Numbered from the stretch's first letter, positions 1-8,626 are shown. The stretch is 64,000 nt of DNA from an uncultured Roseicyclus sp. (GCA_947500415.1 CANMRT010000004.1:62001-126000); one strand, 5' to 3'. Made by a program: numbers and translations. The notes: generated by a model not told the origin, from the sequence alone.

Positions 1-313
1 CGCCCAAGGCCGCAATGATGGAAGTCGTTTGCACGCCGAAAGTATTCAGAACGAACAACAGCGCGAAGGCCATGATCGTATAGCGCGCGATGTTGCCCAA
101 GAAGGTGAACAGCGTGTTGTCGAGGTGTTTGTGCGCTTCGCCAAGCCGCCAAATGCGGCGCTTGACCCAACCGGCGAAAAGGACGGCGACCAGTAGGATC
201 AGGACCGCCGAGACGACGCTGCCCAGAACGCTGGCCATGAATTCAACGGTGAAGATATCGCCGACGGTGGTGCCCGCCACGATCTCGGTATTCAGAATGC
301 TTTGAAGGTCCAT
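1..313 (-). CDS. MscS-family mechanosensitive ion channel (N-terminal part, cut by window edge)
   Basis: Reading the minus strand from the ATG at 313 gives 104 residues open to the window edge. A hydrophobic segment at about residues 28-48 is followed by a basic stretch (VKRRIWRLGE), then a second membrane segment (about 70-90) with NTFGVQTTSIIAALG, the typical lead-in to the pore helix of small-conductance MscS channels. These inner-membrane channels open on hypo-osmotic shock. It is the last gene of a minus-strand run (RidA, GDPD, GNAT, pterin dehydratase), 27 bases after the pterin dehydratase stop. The pore-lining helix and cytoplasmic beta domain lie outside the window, so the subfamily is undecided. 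Confidence 0.85.
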   Translation of the reverse strand, partial: MDLQSILNTEIVAGTTVGDIFTVEFMASVLGSVVSAVLILLVAVLFAGWVKRRIWRLGEAHKHLDNTLFTFLGNIARYTIMAFALLFVLNTFGVQTTSIIAALG

Positions 314-340
314 AATCGTCTCTGGTGCTTGTTTGGTGCC

Positions 341-640
341 TTAGCCCGCGAGGCGGTCCATCTTGGACGCCATCGCGATGTCGAGGTTCGAAAGCCCGCC
401 GACATCATGGGTGGTGAGTGTCACGTTGACCGTTTTGTAAACGTTGGACCATTCAGGGTGATGGTCCATTTTCTCGGCCAGCATGGCCACGCGGGTCATC
501 CAAGAAAACGCTTCGGAGAAGTTCGTGAAGGTGAAGGTTTTGCTGATGGCATCGCGGTCGGTGTCATGGCTCCATTCGCGCGCCAAGGCGTCGCTAAGCG
601 CCGCATCGCGGTCCGCGCCTTCAAGCTTTGCAGCCGTCAT
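341..640 (-). CDS. phhB: 4a-hydroxytetrahydrobiopterin dehydratase (PCD/DCoH family)
   Basis: A 99-residue protein matching the pterin-4a-carbinolamine dehydratase fold in length and motifs: HHPEW at about 60-64 and THDVGGLS at about 77-84, which carry the pterin-binding/catalytic histidines of the family. The enzyme regenerates tetrahydropterin cofactor after aromatic amino-acid hydroxylation by dehydrating the 4a-carbinolamine; it is cytoplasmic. Its ATG overlaps the stop of the upstream GNAT gene by four bases (ATGA), so the two are translationally coupled. No phenylalanine hydroxylase is visible in the window, so the partner hydroxylase, if any, is elsewhere; some bacterial homologues are thought to act in molybdopterin or folate salvage. 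Confidence 0.93.
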   Translation of the reverse strand: MTAAKLEGADRDAALSDALAREWSHDTDRDAISKTFTFTNFSEAFSWMTRVAMLAEKMDHHPEWSNVYKTVNVTLTTHDVGGLSNLDIAMASKMDRLAG

Positions 641-1821
641 TCCTGTTCCTCCACCTCTGCTTTTCTGAACGGGCCGTAACCGGTCAGAACTTCGATCTCT
701 TCGTCAATCGCTTCGCGTTCCGCTTTCAGGTATCTGCCAATCGCCTCGGCAAATCCTGCGTCGCGCACCCAATGAAGGGAATGCGTAGTGACAGGCATAT
801 AACCCCGCGCAAGCTTATGGGTTCCCTGCGCACCGGCCTCAACACGGCTCAGGCCATTTTCAATAGCAAAATCAATGGCCTGATAGTAACACAATTCGAA
901 GTGCAAACAGGGGTGATCCTCGATACAGCCCCAGTAGCGCCCGTAAAGCGTGTCGGCCCCGATAAAGTTCAATGCGCCCGCAACGGGCTGGCCGTCGCGC
1001 ATCGCCAGACACAACAGCATATCATCCGCCATCGTTTCGTGCGCGATGTCGAAGAAGTCCCGCGTCAGGTAGGGCGTGCCCCATTTCCGGGCGCCGGTGT
1101 CTTGGTAGAACCGCCAAAAGGCATCCCAATGCTCCGGCTTCAGGTCCGCGCCGGTGAGTGAGACGATCTCCCCCCCGAAATCCTGCGCCTTAGCCCTTTC
1201 CTTGCGGATGTTCTTGCGCTTGCGGCTGGAGAGCGAGCCTAGGAAATCATCGAAGCTGCCGTAGCCGTCGTTCATCCAGTGGAACTGCTGGCTCCACCGG
1301 CGCATCAGGCCGATCTGTTCACCCGCCAGCGCCTCGTCTTCCGTGCAGAAAGTAACGTGAAGCGACGACAATTCGTTGTCGGCAGCGATCTGAACCGCGC
1401 CTTGGATCAACGCAGAGATGCCGGTGGCTTTCCATCTGGGTCGGGTCAGGAACCGCCGCCCTGTTGCTGGTGTGAAAGGGGCCGCGATCTGCAGCTTCGG
1501 GTAATAGTCCCCGCCCGCATTCTCATAGGCGTGGGCCCAGTTGTGATCGAAGATATACTCGCCTTGGGAATGACCCTTGGCATACATCGGCGCGCAGGCG
1601 ATTGCCTGATCCTCATGTCGGGCCACCAGATAGCGGGGTTGCCAACCGCTCCCCTGTCCAACGCTGCCCGATTGCTCCAAGGCGTTCAGGAACCGGTACG
1701 TGGTGAACGGGTCACGCGGGCGTCCGCCTTCGGGGCAGGCGCAGGCATCCCATTCGGCGGCCTCGATCTGGGATAGGCTGCCAATGACATCGATTGTGAT
1801 GGGGGTGTCGCCGTCCACCAT
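637..1821 (-). CDS. GNAT/FemAB-like protein (peptidogalycan biosynthesis/recognition family, DUF482)
   Basis: A 394-residue cytosolic protein recognised as the DUF482 family, which has a FemAB-like double acyltransferase (GNAT) fold. Visible family segments are [16 protein letters not shown] near residue 90, [13 protein letters not shown] near 200, and GRYWGC with a following [13 protein letters not shown] near 290-310. FemAB-type enzymes transfer amino acids from aminoacyl-tRNA; the natural substrate of DUF482 members is not firmly known and I do not assign one. It lies in the RidA-GDPD-GNAT-phhB-mscS operon, with a 57-base gap after GDPD and ATGA overlap with phhB. ATG at 1821 is the first start in frame after the upstream spacer. 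Confidence 0.85.
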   Translation of the reverse strand: MVDGDTPITIDVIGSLSQIEAAEWDACACPEGGRPRDPFTTYRFLNALEQSGSVGQGSGWQPRYLVARHEDQAIACAPMYAKGHSQGEYIFDHNWAHAYENAGGDYYPKLQIAAPFTPATGRRFLTRPRWKATGISALIQGAVQIAADNELSSLHVTFCTEDEALAGEQIGLMRRWSQQFHWMNDGYGSFDDFLGSLSSRKRKNIRKERAKAQDFGGEIVSLTGADLKPEHWDAFWRFYQDTGARKWGTPYLTRDFFDIAHETMADDMLLCLAMRDGQPVAGALNFIGADTLYGRYWGCIEDHPCLHFELCYYQAIDFAIENGLSRVEAGAQGTHKLARGYMPVTTHSLHWVRDAGFAEAIGRYLKAEREAIDEEIEVLTGYGPFRKAEVEEQE

Positions 1822-1878
1822 AGGGCTCCGTGTCTGACTATCTGGAAAGATGGGCCCAGACGCACTCAGGTCAATGCG

Positions 1879-2643
1879 TCAGGCGGGAAACGGCGCGGTG
1901 TATCCCTCGAACGTGATGTTATCGGCGACCTTGCGGGCCATCACCTCATCCTCCGGTGATTTCACAGTCCAGCACAGGATCGGCACGCCCTTGGCCTTCA
2001 GGTCCAGCACGCGGGGCGCATTCAGGTCGTGGCAATCATGGCTGATGAAACTGGCCCCCACCGCGTCAAACGCCACGATCTCCCGCAGTTGGTGAAGCGT
2101 GTCGGCGGAAAGGTCAGGCCATTCCTTCTCAGAATATCCGTCCGTCGTGATCCCCCGCGTCACTCTCGGCGCGCGCTTGGCAAGGTTGGCGACCATATGC
2201 GGATTGAACGACATCACGGCGACTGGGCCCTGATAGCCTTCCAAAGCCTGCGCCACGGCGCGTTCAAGATCGTCGGGCGCGGACCCCGTGCCGCCCGATT
2301 GATCCTTCAACTCGATCAACAACGGCACCTTGCCCGCCACTTCCTCAAGCACCGCCGGCAAAGTCGGCACGGTCTCATCCGATCCCGTCAGGCGAAGGTT
2401 CGTCAGATCGCGCGACGCCCACCCCCGGATCGGCCCACTTTCTGGCGTCAGCCGCTCCAGACGATCATCGTGGAACACCATCGCCGCCCCGTCGGAGGCG
2501 AGTTGCACATCAATCTCGATCCCATAGCCCGCAGCAAGCGCCGCTTTCACCGCACCCATCGAGTTCTCGACAATGCCGTTGGAAAGATCATGCAACCCGC
2601 GGTGGGCCAGCGGGATCGTCAGAAAGTCAGGCGTGAGGGTCAT
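1879..2643 (-). CDS. Glycerophosphodiester phosphodiesterase
   Basis: A 254-residue GDPD TIM-barrel protein. Catalytic and metal residues are visible: His14-Arg15 (AHRGLHD), the acidic pair in EIDVQLASDG (about E43 and D45) and His58 in FHDDRLERLT, followed by PLLIELKDQ with the metal-binding Glu and Lys. No signal peptide, so it resembles the cytoplasmic UgpQ type that splits glycerophosphodiesters from phospholipid turnover into glycerol-3-phosphate and an alcohol. Its ATG overlaps the RidA stop by four bases, indicating coupling. A companion ABC importer (ugpABCE) is not in the window. Confidence 0.93.
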   Translation of the reverse strand: MTLTPDFLTIPLAHRGLHDLSNGIVENSMGAVKAALAAGYGIEIDVQLASDGAAMVFHDDRLERLTPESGPIRGWASRDLTNLRLTGSDETVPTLPAVLEEVAGKVPLLIELKDQSGGTGSAPDDLERAVAQALEGYQGPVAVMSFNPHMVANLAKRAPRVTRGITTDGYSEKEWPDLSADTLHQLREIVAFDAVGASFISHDCHDLNAPRVLDLKAKGVPILCWTVKSPEDEVMARKVADNITFEGYTAPFPA

Positions 2644-3107
2644 GGCGCGATCTGGAAGATGCCTTCGATCTCAACGGCAACGTTGAACGGCAGCGCACCG
2701 GCACTGACCGCAGAGCGCGCGTGGCGGCCCGCATCGCCCAGAGCCTCGACCAGGAAGTCCGAGCAGCCGTTGATCACGGCAGGCTGCTGCCCGAAATCGG
2801 GTGTGGAGTTCACGAAACCGGTCAGCTTCACAACGCGCACCAGCTTGTCGAGATCGCCGCCACAAGCCGCCTTCACCTGCGCCAGAAGGTTGATTGCGCA
2901 AACCTTTGCGGCGGCGGCCCCCTCTTCTACGCTCAGGTCCGCACCGACCTTGCCGGTAATCATCTCACCATTTTCCATTGAGATCTGGCCGGACACGTAC
3001 AGAGTCTCACCCACCTGCACGAACGGCACGTAGTTGGCGGCAGGCGCAGTCGCCTCACCAAGGGTGACGCCCAATTCAGCAAGACGTGCTTCGAAATTTC
3101 CGCTCAT
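2640..3107 (-). CDS. RidA/YjgF-family protein (long subgroup)
   Basis: The start was set at the ATG at 3107 (protein begins MSGNFEARL, 155 residues), because a GGGAGG purine run sits upstream and the longer in-frame extension has no family similarity. Family segments include the VGETLYVSGQ strand with a nearby downstream acidic region, and NVAVEIEGIFQIAP at the C terminus. RidA proteins deaminate reactive enamine/imine intermediates; this about-155-residue subgroup is the variant often seen beside GDPD genes, and some of its members lack the deaminase arginine, so activity should not be assumed. First gene of the operon running to mscS; divergent from mlaA across 230 bases. Confidence 0.88.
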   Translation of the reverse strand: MSGNFEARLAELGVTLGEATAPAANYVPFVQVGETLYVSGQISMENGEMITGKVGADLSVEEGAAAAKVCAINLLAQVKAACGGDLDKLVRVVKLTGFVNSTPDFGQQPAVINGCSDFLVEALGDAGRHARSAVSAGALPFNVAVEIEGIFQIAP

Positions 3108-3337
3108 GGCGAGCCTCCCACAGGATTTGGATTCGTCCGGACCGTAAGGCTGTCCCAACGCAAGGGGAAGGGGCTGCAAACCTGTTGACCACTTGGAACT
3201 TATCCGCCGATATCACGATATTGCGCACGCCTCTTGCACAATTGAGGTGTCACCCCCCCACCATCTGCCCTATATCTGAAGGACACGCTTCGGCTTACCA
3301 GCTGCCTGCTTGAGCCGCGATATTCTTGGGGGACGAC

Positions 3338-4177
3338 GTGCGCGCATTGCCGACACAACTGAACCGTAATCTGATCCGGGTCACCGGCACCGTCCTCTTG
3401 ACGTTGGTCGTAACCGCTTGCGGGCCTGCCACACTGCCCCCCGGCGACCAGGTCGTGGATGAGCATGAGGCCCGCAATCGCGCGGCCCATGAACTCAACA
3501 TCGCGCTGGATCGTGCCGTGCTTGGCCCTTCGTCTGACGCCTATGGCAACGCGGTGCCAGAACCGATCCGTGATGGCGTGTCCAACTTCGCCTCCAACCT
3601 CAGCCAGCCGGGCTATGTGTTGAACAACCTGCTGCAACTGCGCTTGGGTGAGGCCGCGCAAAACACGGTGCGCTTTGCGATCAACACCACCATCGGCATC
3701 GGCGGGTTGATTGACGTGGCATCGGAAATTGGCCTGCCTGCGGAATCGACAGACTTTGGCGAAACCCTGCACATCTATGGCTTTGGTGAGGGCGACTATA
3801 TCGTCCACCCGGTCCTCGGGCCGTCGACCACACGCGACACCGTCGGCAGGGTTGTCGACTTTGCGCTGAACCCGATCCGCCACATCGTCGATCCACCCGA
3901 AAGCTACTACCTGACCGCAACATCAGTGGCCTCTGGTCTAGACAGCCGGTATCAGTTCGACGGCACCATCGACTCGGTGCTCTATGAAAGTGCAGATAGC
4001 TACGCCCAGCTGCGCTCACTCTACCTGCAACAGCGCCGGTTTGAGCTTGGCGGCGCCGCCGTCAGCTATGAAGATCCCTATGCTGGCGACGATCCTGCTG
4101 CCGCAGCCGAGGCTGTCGCCGCCGATCCCTACTATGACCCTTACTCGGACCCGTATTTTGATCCCTATGCCCAATAA
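3338..4177 (+). CDS. mlaA: MlaA/VacJ-family outer-membrane lipoprotein
   Basis: I place the start at the GTG at 3338, which has GGGGGA directly upstream, rather than the TTG at 3326 inside that motif. The protein has a basic N terminus, a hydrophobic segment and a lipobox (LVVTAC), followed by the VacJ core with NFASNLSQPGYVLNNLLQ, RFAINTTIGIGGLIDVA, FGETLHIYGFGEG and GPSTTRD. MlaA removes misplaced phospholipid from the outer leaflet of the outer membrane and hands it to the Mla retrograde pathway. The C-terminal tail is unusual, rich in Asp, Pro and Tyr (repeats of DPY). It overlaps mlaC by 11 bases, an arrangement that fits co-translation of the donor and the periplasmic shuttle. Confidence 0.93.
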   Translation: MRALPTQLNRNLIRVTGTVLLTLVVTACGPATLPPGDQVVDEHEARNRAAHELNIALDRAVLGPSSDAYGNAVPEPIRDGVSNFASNLSQPGYVLNNLLQLRLGEAAQNTVRFAINTTIGIGGLIDVASEIGLPAESTDFGETLHIYGFGEGDYIVHPVLGPSTTRDTVGRVVDFALNPIRHIVDPPESYYLTATSVASGLDSRYQFDGTIDSVLYESADSYAQLRSLYLQQRRFELGGAAVSYEDPYAGDDPAAAAEAVAADPYYDPYSDPYFDPYAQ

Positions 4178-4781
4178 TCTTCTCAAATTCCGCCGTCGCG
4201 CCTTCCTGTCCACCGCTCTTGCAGGATCGGCCCTGCCGTTCTTGCCACGCCGCGCTGAGGCGCTGACAGTGGGGCAAGCACAGGCACTGGTCGAAGCCGC
4301 CGTGGCGGATGTGAACCGCGTGATCGCTGCTGGCGGGTCCGAGGCACAGGTTCTGCCGCAGATGGAACGGATCTTTCAGACATACGCGGACGTGCCCACA
4401 ATTGCCCGCTCGGTCCTTGGGCCGCCTGCACGCTCTGCCAGCCGCGCCCAGATGCGCGCGTTCACCGATGCGTTTCAGGATTACTTCTCAGCCAAATACG
4501 GACGGCGGTTCCGCGAATTTATTGGTGGTTCGATCGAGGTGAACTCCGCCCGCGCCGTTCGGTCGTTCTTCGAGGTGATCACGACCGTTAACATGCGCGG
4601 CGAGTACCCGTTTGAGCTGCGCTGGCTGGTCTCGGACGGCTCGGGTCGTCCGCTGTTCTTCAACCTGATCATCGCAGGCGTGAACCTGATGATTTCGGAA
4701 CGGACAGAGATTGGTGCAATGCTGGAAGCACGGGGCGGCTCGATCGATGCGCTCACGCAGCATTTGCGAACGCTGGCCTAA
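4167..4781 (+). CDS. mlaC: MlaC/Ttg2D-family periplasmic phospholipid-binding protein
   Basis: The ATG at 4167 was chosen because it gives a clean export signal: FRRRAFLSTALAG followed by an Ala-rich cleavage region ending RRAEA. The arginine-rich n-region looks like a Tat signal. The mature part of the 204-residue protein carries MlaC landmarks: QTYADVPTIARSVLG, YFSAKYGRRF and the YPFELRWLVSDG strand with FFNLIIAGVNLMISER. MlaC ferries phospholipid between MlaA and the inner-membrane MlaFEDB importer, which is not in the window. It overlaps mlaA by 11 bases and is the last gene of this two-gene unit; hspQ converges on it. Confidence 0.9.
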   Translation: MPNNLLKFRRRAFLSTALAGSALPFLPRRAEALTVGQAQALVEAAVADVNRVIAAGGSEAQVLPQMERIFQTYADVPTIARSVLGPPARSASRAQMRAFTDAFQDYFSAKYGRRFREFIGGSIEVNSARAVRSFFEVITTVNMRGEYPFELRWLVSDGSGRPLFFNLIIAGVNLMISERTEIGAMLEARGGSIDALTQHLRTLA

Positions 4782-4799
4782 GGGCCCAATCAGCAGACC

Positions 4800-5126
4800 T
4801 CAGTTCAGCTGATATTCCAGCGGGTAGTGCCCGTCCTGAAAATCACCAAACAGATCCGGCAGATCGGGGTGGCCCACAGGCTCGCCAGTGTCATCGGGCA
4901 CGAGGTTCTGCTCGGACACATAGGCCACGTAGTAGGTCTGATCATTCTCAGCCAGAAGGTGGTAGAACGGCTGTTCCTTGCGCGGGCGCGCCTCTTCGGG
5001 AATCGCCTCATACCACTCATCGGTGTTCGCAAACTCGGCATCGATATCGAAAACGACCCCGCGAAACGGGTGCTTTTTGTGTCGAACCACTTGGCCGATA
5101 TTGTATTTGGCGTGTGTCTCAAACAT
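4800..5126 (-). CDS. hspQ: Heat-shock protein HspQ (hemimethylated-DNA-binding YccV fold)
   Basis: A 108-residue protein beginning MFETHAKYNIGQVVRHKKHP, with FRGVVFDIDAEF and the central QPFYHLLAENDQ plus YVSEQNLVPDD that define the YccV/HspQ family. In enterobacteria HspQ acts as a specificity factor of Lon protease and was earlier reported to bind hemimethylated DNA; it is cytoplasmic. Start at 5126 was preferred over an upstream TTG-type extension because MFE...GQVVRH is the conserved N terminus. A perfect 15-base palindrome lies 16 bases upstream in the divergent region shared with the AEC carrier gene. Confidence 0.92.
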   Translation of the reverse strand: MFETHAKYNIGQVVRHKKHPFRGVVFDIDAEFANTDEWYEAIPEEARPRKEQPFYHLLAENDQTYYVAYVSEQNLVPDDTGEPVGHPDLPDLFGDFQDGHYPLEYQLN

Positions 5127-5141
5127 GGATAGCCCCCGGTA

Positions 5142-5156
5142 TAACAACGGTTGTTA
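5142..5156. promoter_or_regulatory. Perfect 15-bp palindrome in a divergent promoter region
   Basis: TAACAACGGTTGTTA has two perfect 7-base arms around one central base. It lies between the divergent hspQ (start 5126) and AEC carrier (start 5213) genes. Its size and place fit an operator for a dimeric regulator, but no regulator can be named. Confidence 0.45.
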
Positions 5157-5212
5157 GCGAAATCGGGCGGGGTTTGTCTATGCCAACGGGCACAACTTAA
5201 GGGAAACAGTCT

Positions 5213-6097
5213 GTGAACCTCGCTCTGACAGTGTTGGAGATCACGGCGCCGGTCTTTTTGCTCGGGGCCGCCGGATTTGGCTGGGTGCGCCTGGGGTATG
5301 ACTACCCCACGGAATTCGTCACCCGGCTTGCCATGACCCTGGCCGTGCCCTGCCTGATTTTCACCGCATTGGTGCAGGCCGACATCGACGCGGGCGCGGT
5401 TCTGTCACTTGGGGCGGCCACCGCATTGGCCTACGGGATTGCGGCATTGCTTGTGCTTGGGCTGCTCAAATTGACTGGCTTTCACCTACGCGGGTTCTGG
5501 GCCCCGCTGACGTTTGGCAATACGGGAAACCTCGGCCTGCCGCCGGCCCTATTCGCCTTCGGAGATCAGGGGCTTGGATTGGCCGTGGTCGTCTTTGCTA
5601 TCATGGCAATCGCCATGTTCACCTTTGGCCTTTGGATGGTCGCCGGGGCTGCGAACCCTTTTCGTGTGCTGAAAGAGCCAATCCTCTGGGCCTCCGTAAT
5701 CGGTGTCTTGGCCATGACCTTGGATTGGAACCCGCCCGAGATTGCCATGAATGCGCTCGGGTTGATGGGGCAGCTTGGGATCCCGCTGATGCTGCTGACC
5801 CTTGGCGCGGCAGTCGCGCGTCTGAAACCGGCGAACGCCCTGCCTGCCCTTGGCCTGTCATTGGCCAAGCTCGCGATTGGCTTAATGGCTGCATTGGCCG
5901 CCGCATGGGCACTGGGGCTGCGAGACCTCCCACTCGCCATCCTGATCCTGCAGATGGTCACACCCGTCGGTGTCACCTCCTACCTGCTGTCTGAGCGGTA
6001 CAAGTGCGAGCCGGAAGCTGTTGCGGGCCTTGTCGTCATCTCCACCTTGCTGGCGATTGCGACCCTTCCGGTCACATTGTCGTTTCTGCTTGGGTAG
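5213..6097 (+). CDS. AEC (auxin efflux carrier) family transporter
   Basis: A 294-residue hydrophobic protein with about ten membrane segments split by a short central loop. It has the family signatures FVTRLAMTLAVPCLIFTAL near the N terminus and the FGNTGNLGLPPALFAFG segment around residue 100, which corresponds to the NxGxxGLP motif of the AEC/BASS-like fold. Members export or import organic acids, amino acids or malonate; the substrate cannot be read from sequence. The start is GTG at 5213, preceded by AAGGGAAA. It stands alone on the plus strand, divergent from hspQ. Confidence 0.9.
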   Translation: MNLALTVLEITAPVFLLGAAGFGWVRLGYDYPTEFVTRLAMTLAVPCLIFTALVQADIDAGAVLSLGAATALAYGIAALLVLGLLKLTGFHLRGFWAPLTFGNTGNLGLPPALFAFGDQGLGLAVVVFAIMAIAMFTFGLWMVAGAANPFRVLKEPILWASVIGVLAMTLDWNPPEIAMNALGLMGQLGIPLMLLTLGAAVARLKPANALPALGLSLAKLAIGLMAALAAAWALGLRDLPLAILILQMVTPVGVTSYLLSERYKCEPEAVAGLVVISTLLAIATLPVTLSFLLG

Positions 6098-6140
6098 GGC
6101 GGCAATCCACCGTTTTCCTGCGCCCCATTTTCGGCTATAC

Positions 6141-6149
6141 TTATCCACA
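6141..6149 (+). promoter_or_regulatory. Perfect consensus DnaA box
   Basis: TTATCCACA exactly matches the high-affinity DnaA box. It lies 37 bases before the start of the lytic transglycosylase gene and just before a GTCAC-A5-GTGAC inverted repeat. It is a single box, so it is not an origin; it could be a DnaA regulatory or titration site, or chance. Confidence 0.4.
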
Positions 6150-6151
6150 AC

Positions 6152-6166
6152 GTCACAAAAAGTGAC
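6152..6166. repeat. GTCAC-AAAAA-GTGAC inverted repeat
   Basis: Two perfect 5-base arms around an A5 spacer, 20 bases upstream of the transglycosylase start at 6187 and 2 bases after the DnaA box. The layout suits a regulator half-site pair; no binding protein can be named. Confidence 0.35.
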
Positions 6167-6186
6167 ATCAGAGGCAGAGCAGGCCA

Positions 6187-6762
6187 ATGTACAGACGAAC
6201 CTTTACCGTGGGCCTTGTGGCCCTTGTCGGCGCGTGCGGGTCACGCGAATTCACGTCCCCCCGCAACCTTGATGATGCATGTGCATTGCTGCGCGAGCGG
6301 CCCAACTATGGGCGCGCCATGCGGCGAGCTGAACGGCGCTGGAACGTGCCTGTGCACGTCCAAATGGCAATCATTCATCAGGAAAGCCGCTTCGACGGTG
6401 ATATCCGCCCGCCCTTCCGCTACGCCCTTGGTGTGATCCCTGTAGGCCGTCAAAGCTCCGCACTGGGTTACAGCCAGGCGCTCGACGGAACCTGGGAAGA
6501 ATATCAGGAAGAACAGAACCGCCCCCGCGCGCGCCGCACCGACATCGAGGACGCCACGGATTTCATGGGCTGGTACATGAACCTCACGCTAGAGCGGAAC
6601 GAGATCCCCCTCGACGACACGCGCCGGCAATACCTCGCCTACCACGAAGGCCACACCGGCTATGCGCGAGGGTCCTACAACTCCAAGCCATGGCTTCTGG
6701 ATGTCGCCCGTCGCGTTGAAGAACGCGCCGAGCGCTACCGTCAGCAATTGGAGCGGTGCTAA
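6187..6762 (+). CDS. Lytic transglycosylase SLT-domain lipoprotein
   Basis: A 191-residue protein with a short signal and lipobox (LVGACGS), so it is probably anchored in the outer membrane. The SLT fold is clear: MAIIHQESRFDGD contains the catalytic Glu, SALGYSQALDGTWEEY is the ES/GLMQ-equivalent motif, and YLAYHEGHTGYARG is the C-terminal substrate-groove motif (usually AYNAG). The HEGHTGY variant marks the EMTA-like/SLT-2 lipoprotein subgroup found in alphaproteobacteria. Function: cleavage of peptidoglycan glycan strands to 1,6-anhydromuramyl products. Its TAA stop overlaps the convergent lolA stop. The promoter region has a DnaA box and an inverted repeat. Confidence 0.9.
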   Translation: MYRRTFTVGLVALVGACGSREFTSPRNLDDACALLRERPNYGRAMRRAERRWNVPVHVQMAIIHQESRFDGDIRPPFRYALGVIPVGRQSSALGYSQALDGTWEEYQEEQNRPRARRTDIEDATDFMGWYMNLTLERNEIPLDDTRRQYLAYHEGHTGYARGSYNSKPWLLDVARRVEERAERYRQQLERC

Positions 6763-7376
6763 CCGCTACGGGATTGAATTTCCTGAGGGATTGAGAAGTA
6801 GCGCGCGGGGATCGACCCGCCCGTTTGCATCCCACCAAGGATCACCGTCGTCTGCTGGCCACCTTCATCAGTGATGATCCACTGGCGCAGCTCAATCGGG
6901 TTCGGCGTGAAGACCAACGTGATCGAGCCTACATTCGGGCGATCCGGATCACGCGCGACCACGCGGGTCGAAGTGCCGTCAAACGAATGCTCGCTGACCA
7001 TGCCCGACCGGCTCAGGTTCACGTTGCGATCCAGGATGATGCGCAGCGGTGTCTCCGACAGTGGGTATTGCTCTGGCGGACCAGACGCGCGACCGTCGAA
7101 AATCGCCACCTGGCTGCCGCCCGCCATCACCAGAAGGTCTTCACCATCATACTCAAAACGCACCCGTCCAGGCCGGTGAATGAACACGGTGCCAGTGGAA
7201 ACTGACCCGTCTGAATTGATCTGAGTAAACGGGCTTTCCGCCGTGCGAATGCCGTTCAGATAGCCCGACAGATCGCCCAGCGGGATCGCATTGGCATGGG
7301 CCGCACGCACCCCCAGAAGCGAGGCGGATGTGGCGGCAGCGGTGGCACCCAACAGGGTGCGACGTGTGATCGGCAT
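6759..7376 (-). CDS. lolA: Outer-membrane lipoprotein carrier protein LolA
   Basis: With the start at 7376 the protein is 205 residues, beginning MPITRRTLLGATAAATSAS with a Tat-like twin-arginine signal, an uncommon export route for LolA but seen in this order. The mature domain has AESPFTQINSDGSVSTGTVF and HRPGRVRFEYD, the LolA strands that cradle lipoprotein acyl chains, and IELRQWIITDEGGQQTTV near the C terminus. LolA shuttles lipoproteins from LolCDE across the periplasm to the outer membrane. The stop codon overlaps the convergent transglycosylase stop. The upstream extension to 7565 lacks similarity and was left out. Confidence 0.92.
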   Translation of the reverse strand: MPITRRTLLGATAAATSASLLGVRAAHANAIPLGDLSGYLNGIRTAESPFTQINSDGSVSTGTVFIHRPGRVRFEYDGEDLLVMAGGSQVAIFDGRASGPPEQYPLSETPLRIILDRNVNLSRSGMVSEHSFDGTSTRVVARDPDRPNVGSITLVFTPNPIELRQWIITDEGGQQTTVILGGMQTGGSIPARYFSIPQEIQSRSG

Positions 7377-7621
7377 GGGGATTTTTCTCCGATTCGAATT
7401 ACTTACCCAAGATATAGGCATACCCGCACCGCTATACGATAACAGCGGTGGAAAACCTGTAACCAAAGGCCGGTGATCGCCGATGCTACCGCTGCGAGGA
7501 GGGGCGATTGAGTGCGCGCTTCTCTCCTTCAACTCCGAGCCGATCAGCCTTTTTTGTGGCCACACGGTCGTTCCAATGCCTAAGCTGATCCGACAAGCCT
7601 ACGATTTCGAAAGCACCCCGG

Positions 7622-8602
7622 ATGAGCGACGCCCCCCTCAAAGGCTGGAACCACACACCTGACTTGCCGCTCAAGGTGTCGCCCTTCTTCACCTGGCCCC
7701 TGCGCCCGCTGGATATGTTCAAATGGGTCTGGAATGCGTGGTTCCTTATCTCCGAGAAACTCATCCTCGTCGGCATCGCCTTCATCTCGTTCTATTGGTT
7801 CCAACCCCCGCTTGAGGAAACGCAGACCCTCGCGTTCGGGTGGATTGCTGAGATGTTCGTCCGCAACCTGATCCTGATGACGGCAGTTGCTGGCGGCCTA
7901 CACCTCTACTTCTATACCTTCACCAAACAGGGCAAAAAACTCCGCTACGATCCGCGCCCACTTATGAAAAACGGGCGGCAATTCACGCTCGGCGGGCAAA
8001 TCCGGGACAATATGTTCTGGACGCTGGCCAGCGGCGTCACGGTCTGGACGGCCTATGAGGTGCTGATGTTCTGGGCCATGGCCAACGGCTACGCGCCCAT
8101 GCTGACCTTCGCGGCTCACCCGATCTGGTTTGTGACGCTCTTCTTGCTGATCCCGGTCTGGGAAAGCTTCTATTTCTACTGGATCCACCGCCTTCTGCAC
8201 GTGCCGTTCCTCTACAAACACGTGCATGCGCTGCATCACCGAAACATCAGTGTCGGCCCTTGGTCGGGCCTGTCGATGCACCCGGTGGAGCATCTGATCT
8301 TTTTGGGTTCAGTCCTGATCCATTTCGTAGCGGCAGCGCATCCCGTCCACATTCTGTTCCACATGCAATACCTCACCCTGACCGCAGCCACGACGCATAC
8401 AGGCTTTGAAGGGCTCGCGGTGAAGGACAAAAACCGCCTGAAGCTGGGGACGTTTCACCACCAGATGCACCACCGGTATTTCGAGTGTAACTACGGCTCG
8501 CTCGAGATCCCGTGGGACAAGTTTTTCGGCTCATTCCACGATGGCACGAAAGCCGCAGATGAGCGGATCAAGGAACGCCGCAAACGTATGATGGGAACCT
8601 GA
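7622..8602 (+). CDS. Sterol desaturase / fatty-acid hydroxylase superfamily membrane oxidase
   Basis: A 326-residue membrane protein with at least four hydrophobic segments and the diiron histidine clusters of the superfamily: HRLLH and HALHH around residues 190-205, then HHQMHHRYFECNYG near 280-293. The cluster spacing fits enzymes that insert oxygen or a double bond into lipid chains using O2 and an electron donor. The substrate is unknown; roseobacters use relatives on sterol-like, carotenoid or ornithine-lipid substrates. It begins at ATG 7622 with only a weak ribosome site and stands alone between divergent lolA and convergent ftsK. 245 bases upstream hold no recognised gene. Confidence 0.88.
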   Translation: MSDAPLKGWNHTPDLPLKVSPFFTWPLRPLDMFKWVWNAWFLISEKLILVGIAFISFYWFQPPLEETQTLAFGWIAEMFVRNLILMTAVAGGLHLYFYTFTKQGKKLRYDPRPLMKNGRQFTLGGQIRDNMFWTLASGVTVWTAYEVLMFWAMANGYAPMLTFAAHPIWFVTLFLLIPVWESFYFYWIHRLLHVPFLYKHVHALHHRNISVGPWSGLSMHPVEHLIFLGSVLIHFVAAAHPVHILFHMQYLTLTAATTHTGFEGLAVKDKNRLKLGTFHHQMHHRYFECNYGSLEIPWDKFFGSFHDGTKAADERIKERRKRMMGT

Positions 8603-8626
8603 CCCGGGGCCGTTGCGGTCCCCGGA

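Noticed and set aside
2029-3033. A 334-residue plus-strand open frame
   Set aside because: It covers the GDPD and RidA genes, both well supported on the minus strand.
3326-3337. TTG start for mlaA at 3326
   Set aside because: That TTG forms part of the ribosome site (GGGGGA) for the GTG at 3338, which gives a better lipoprotein signal.
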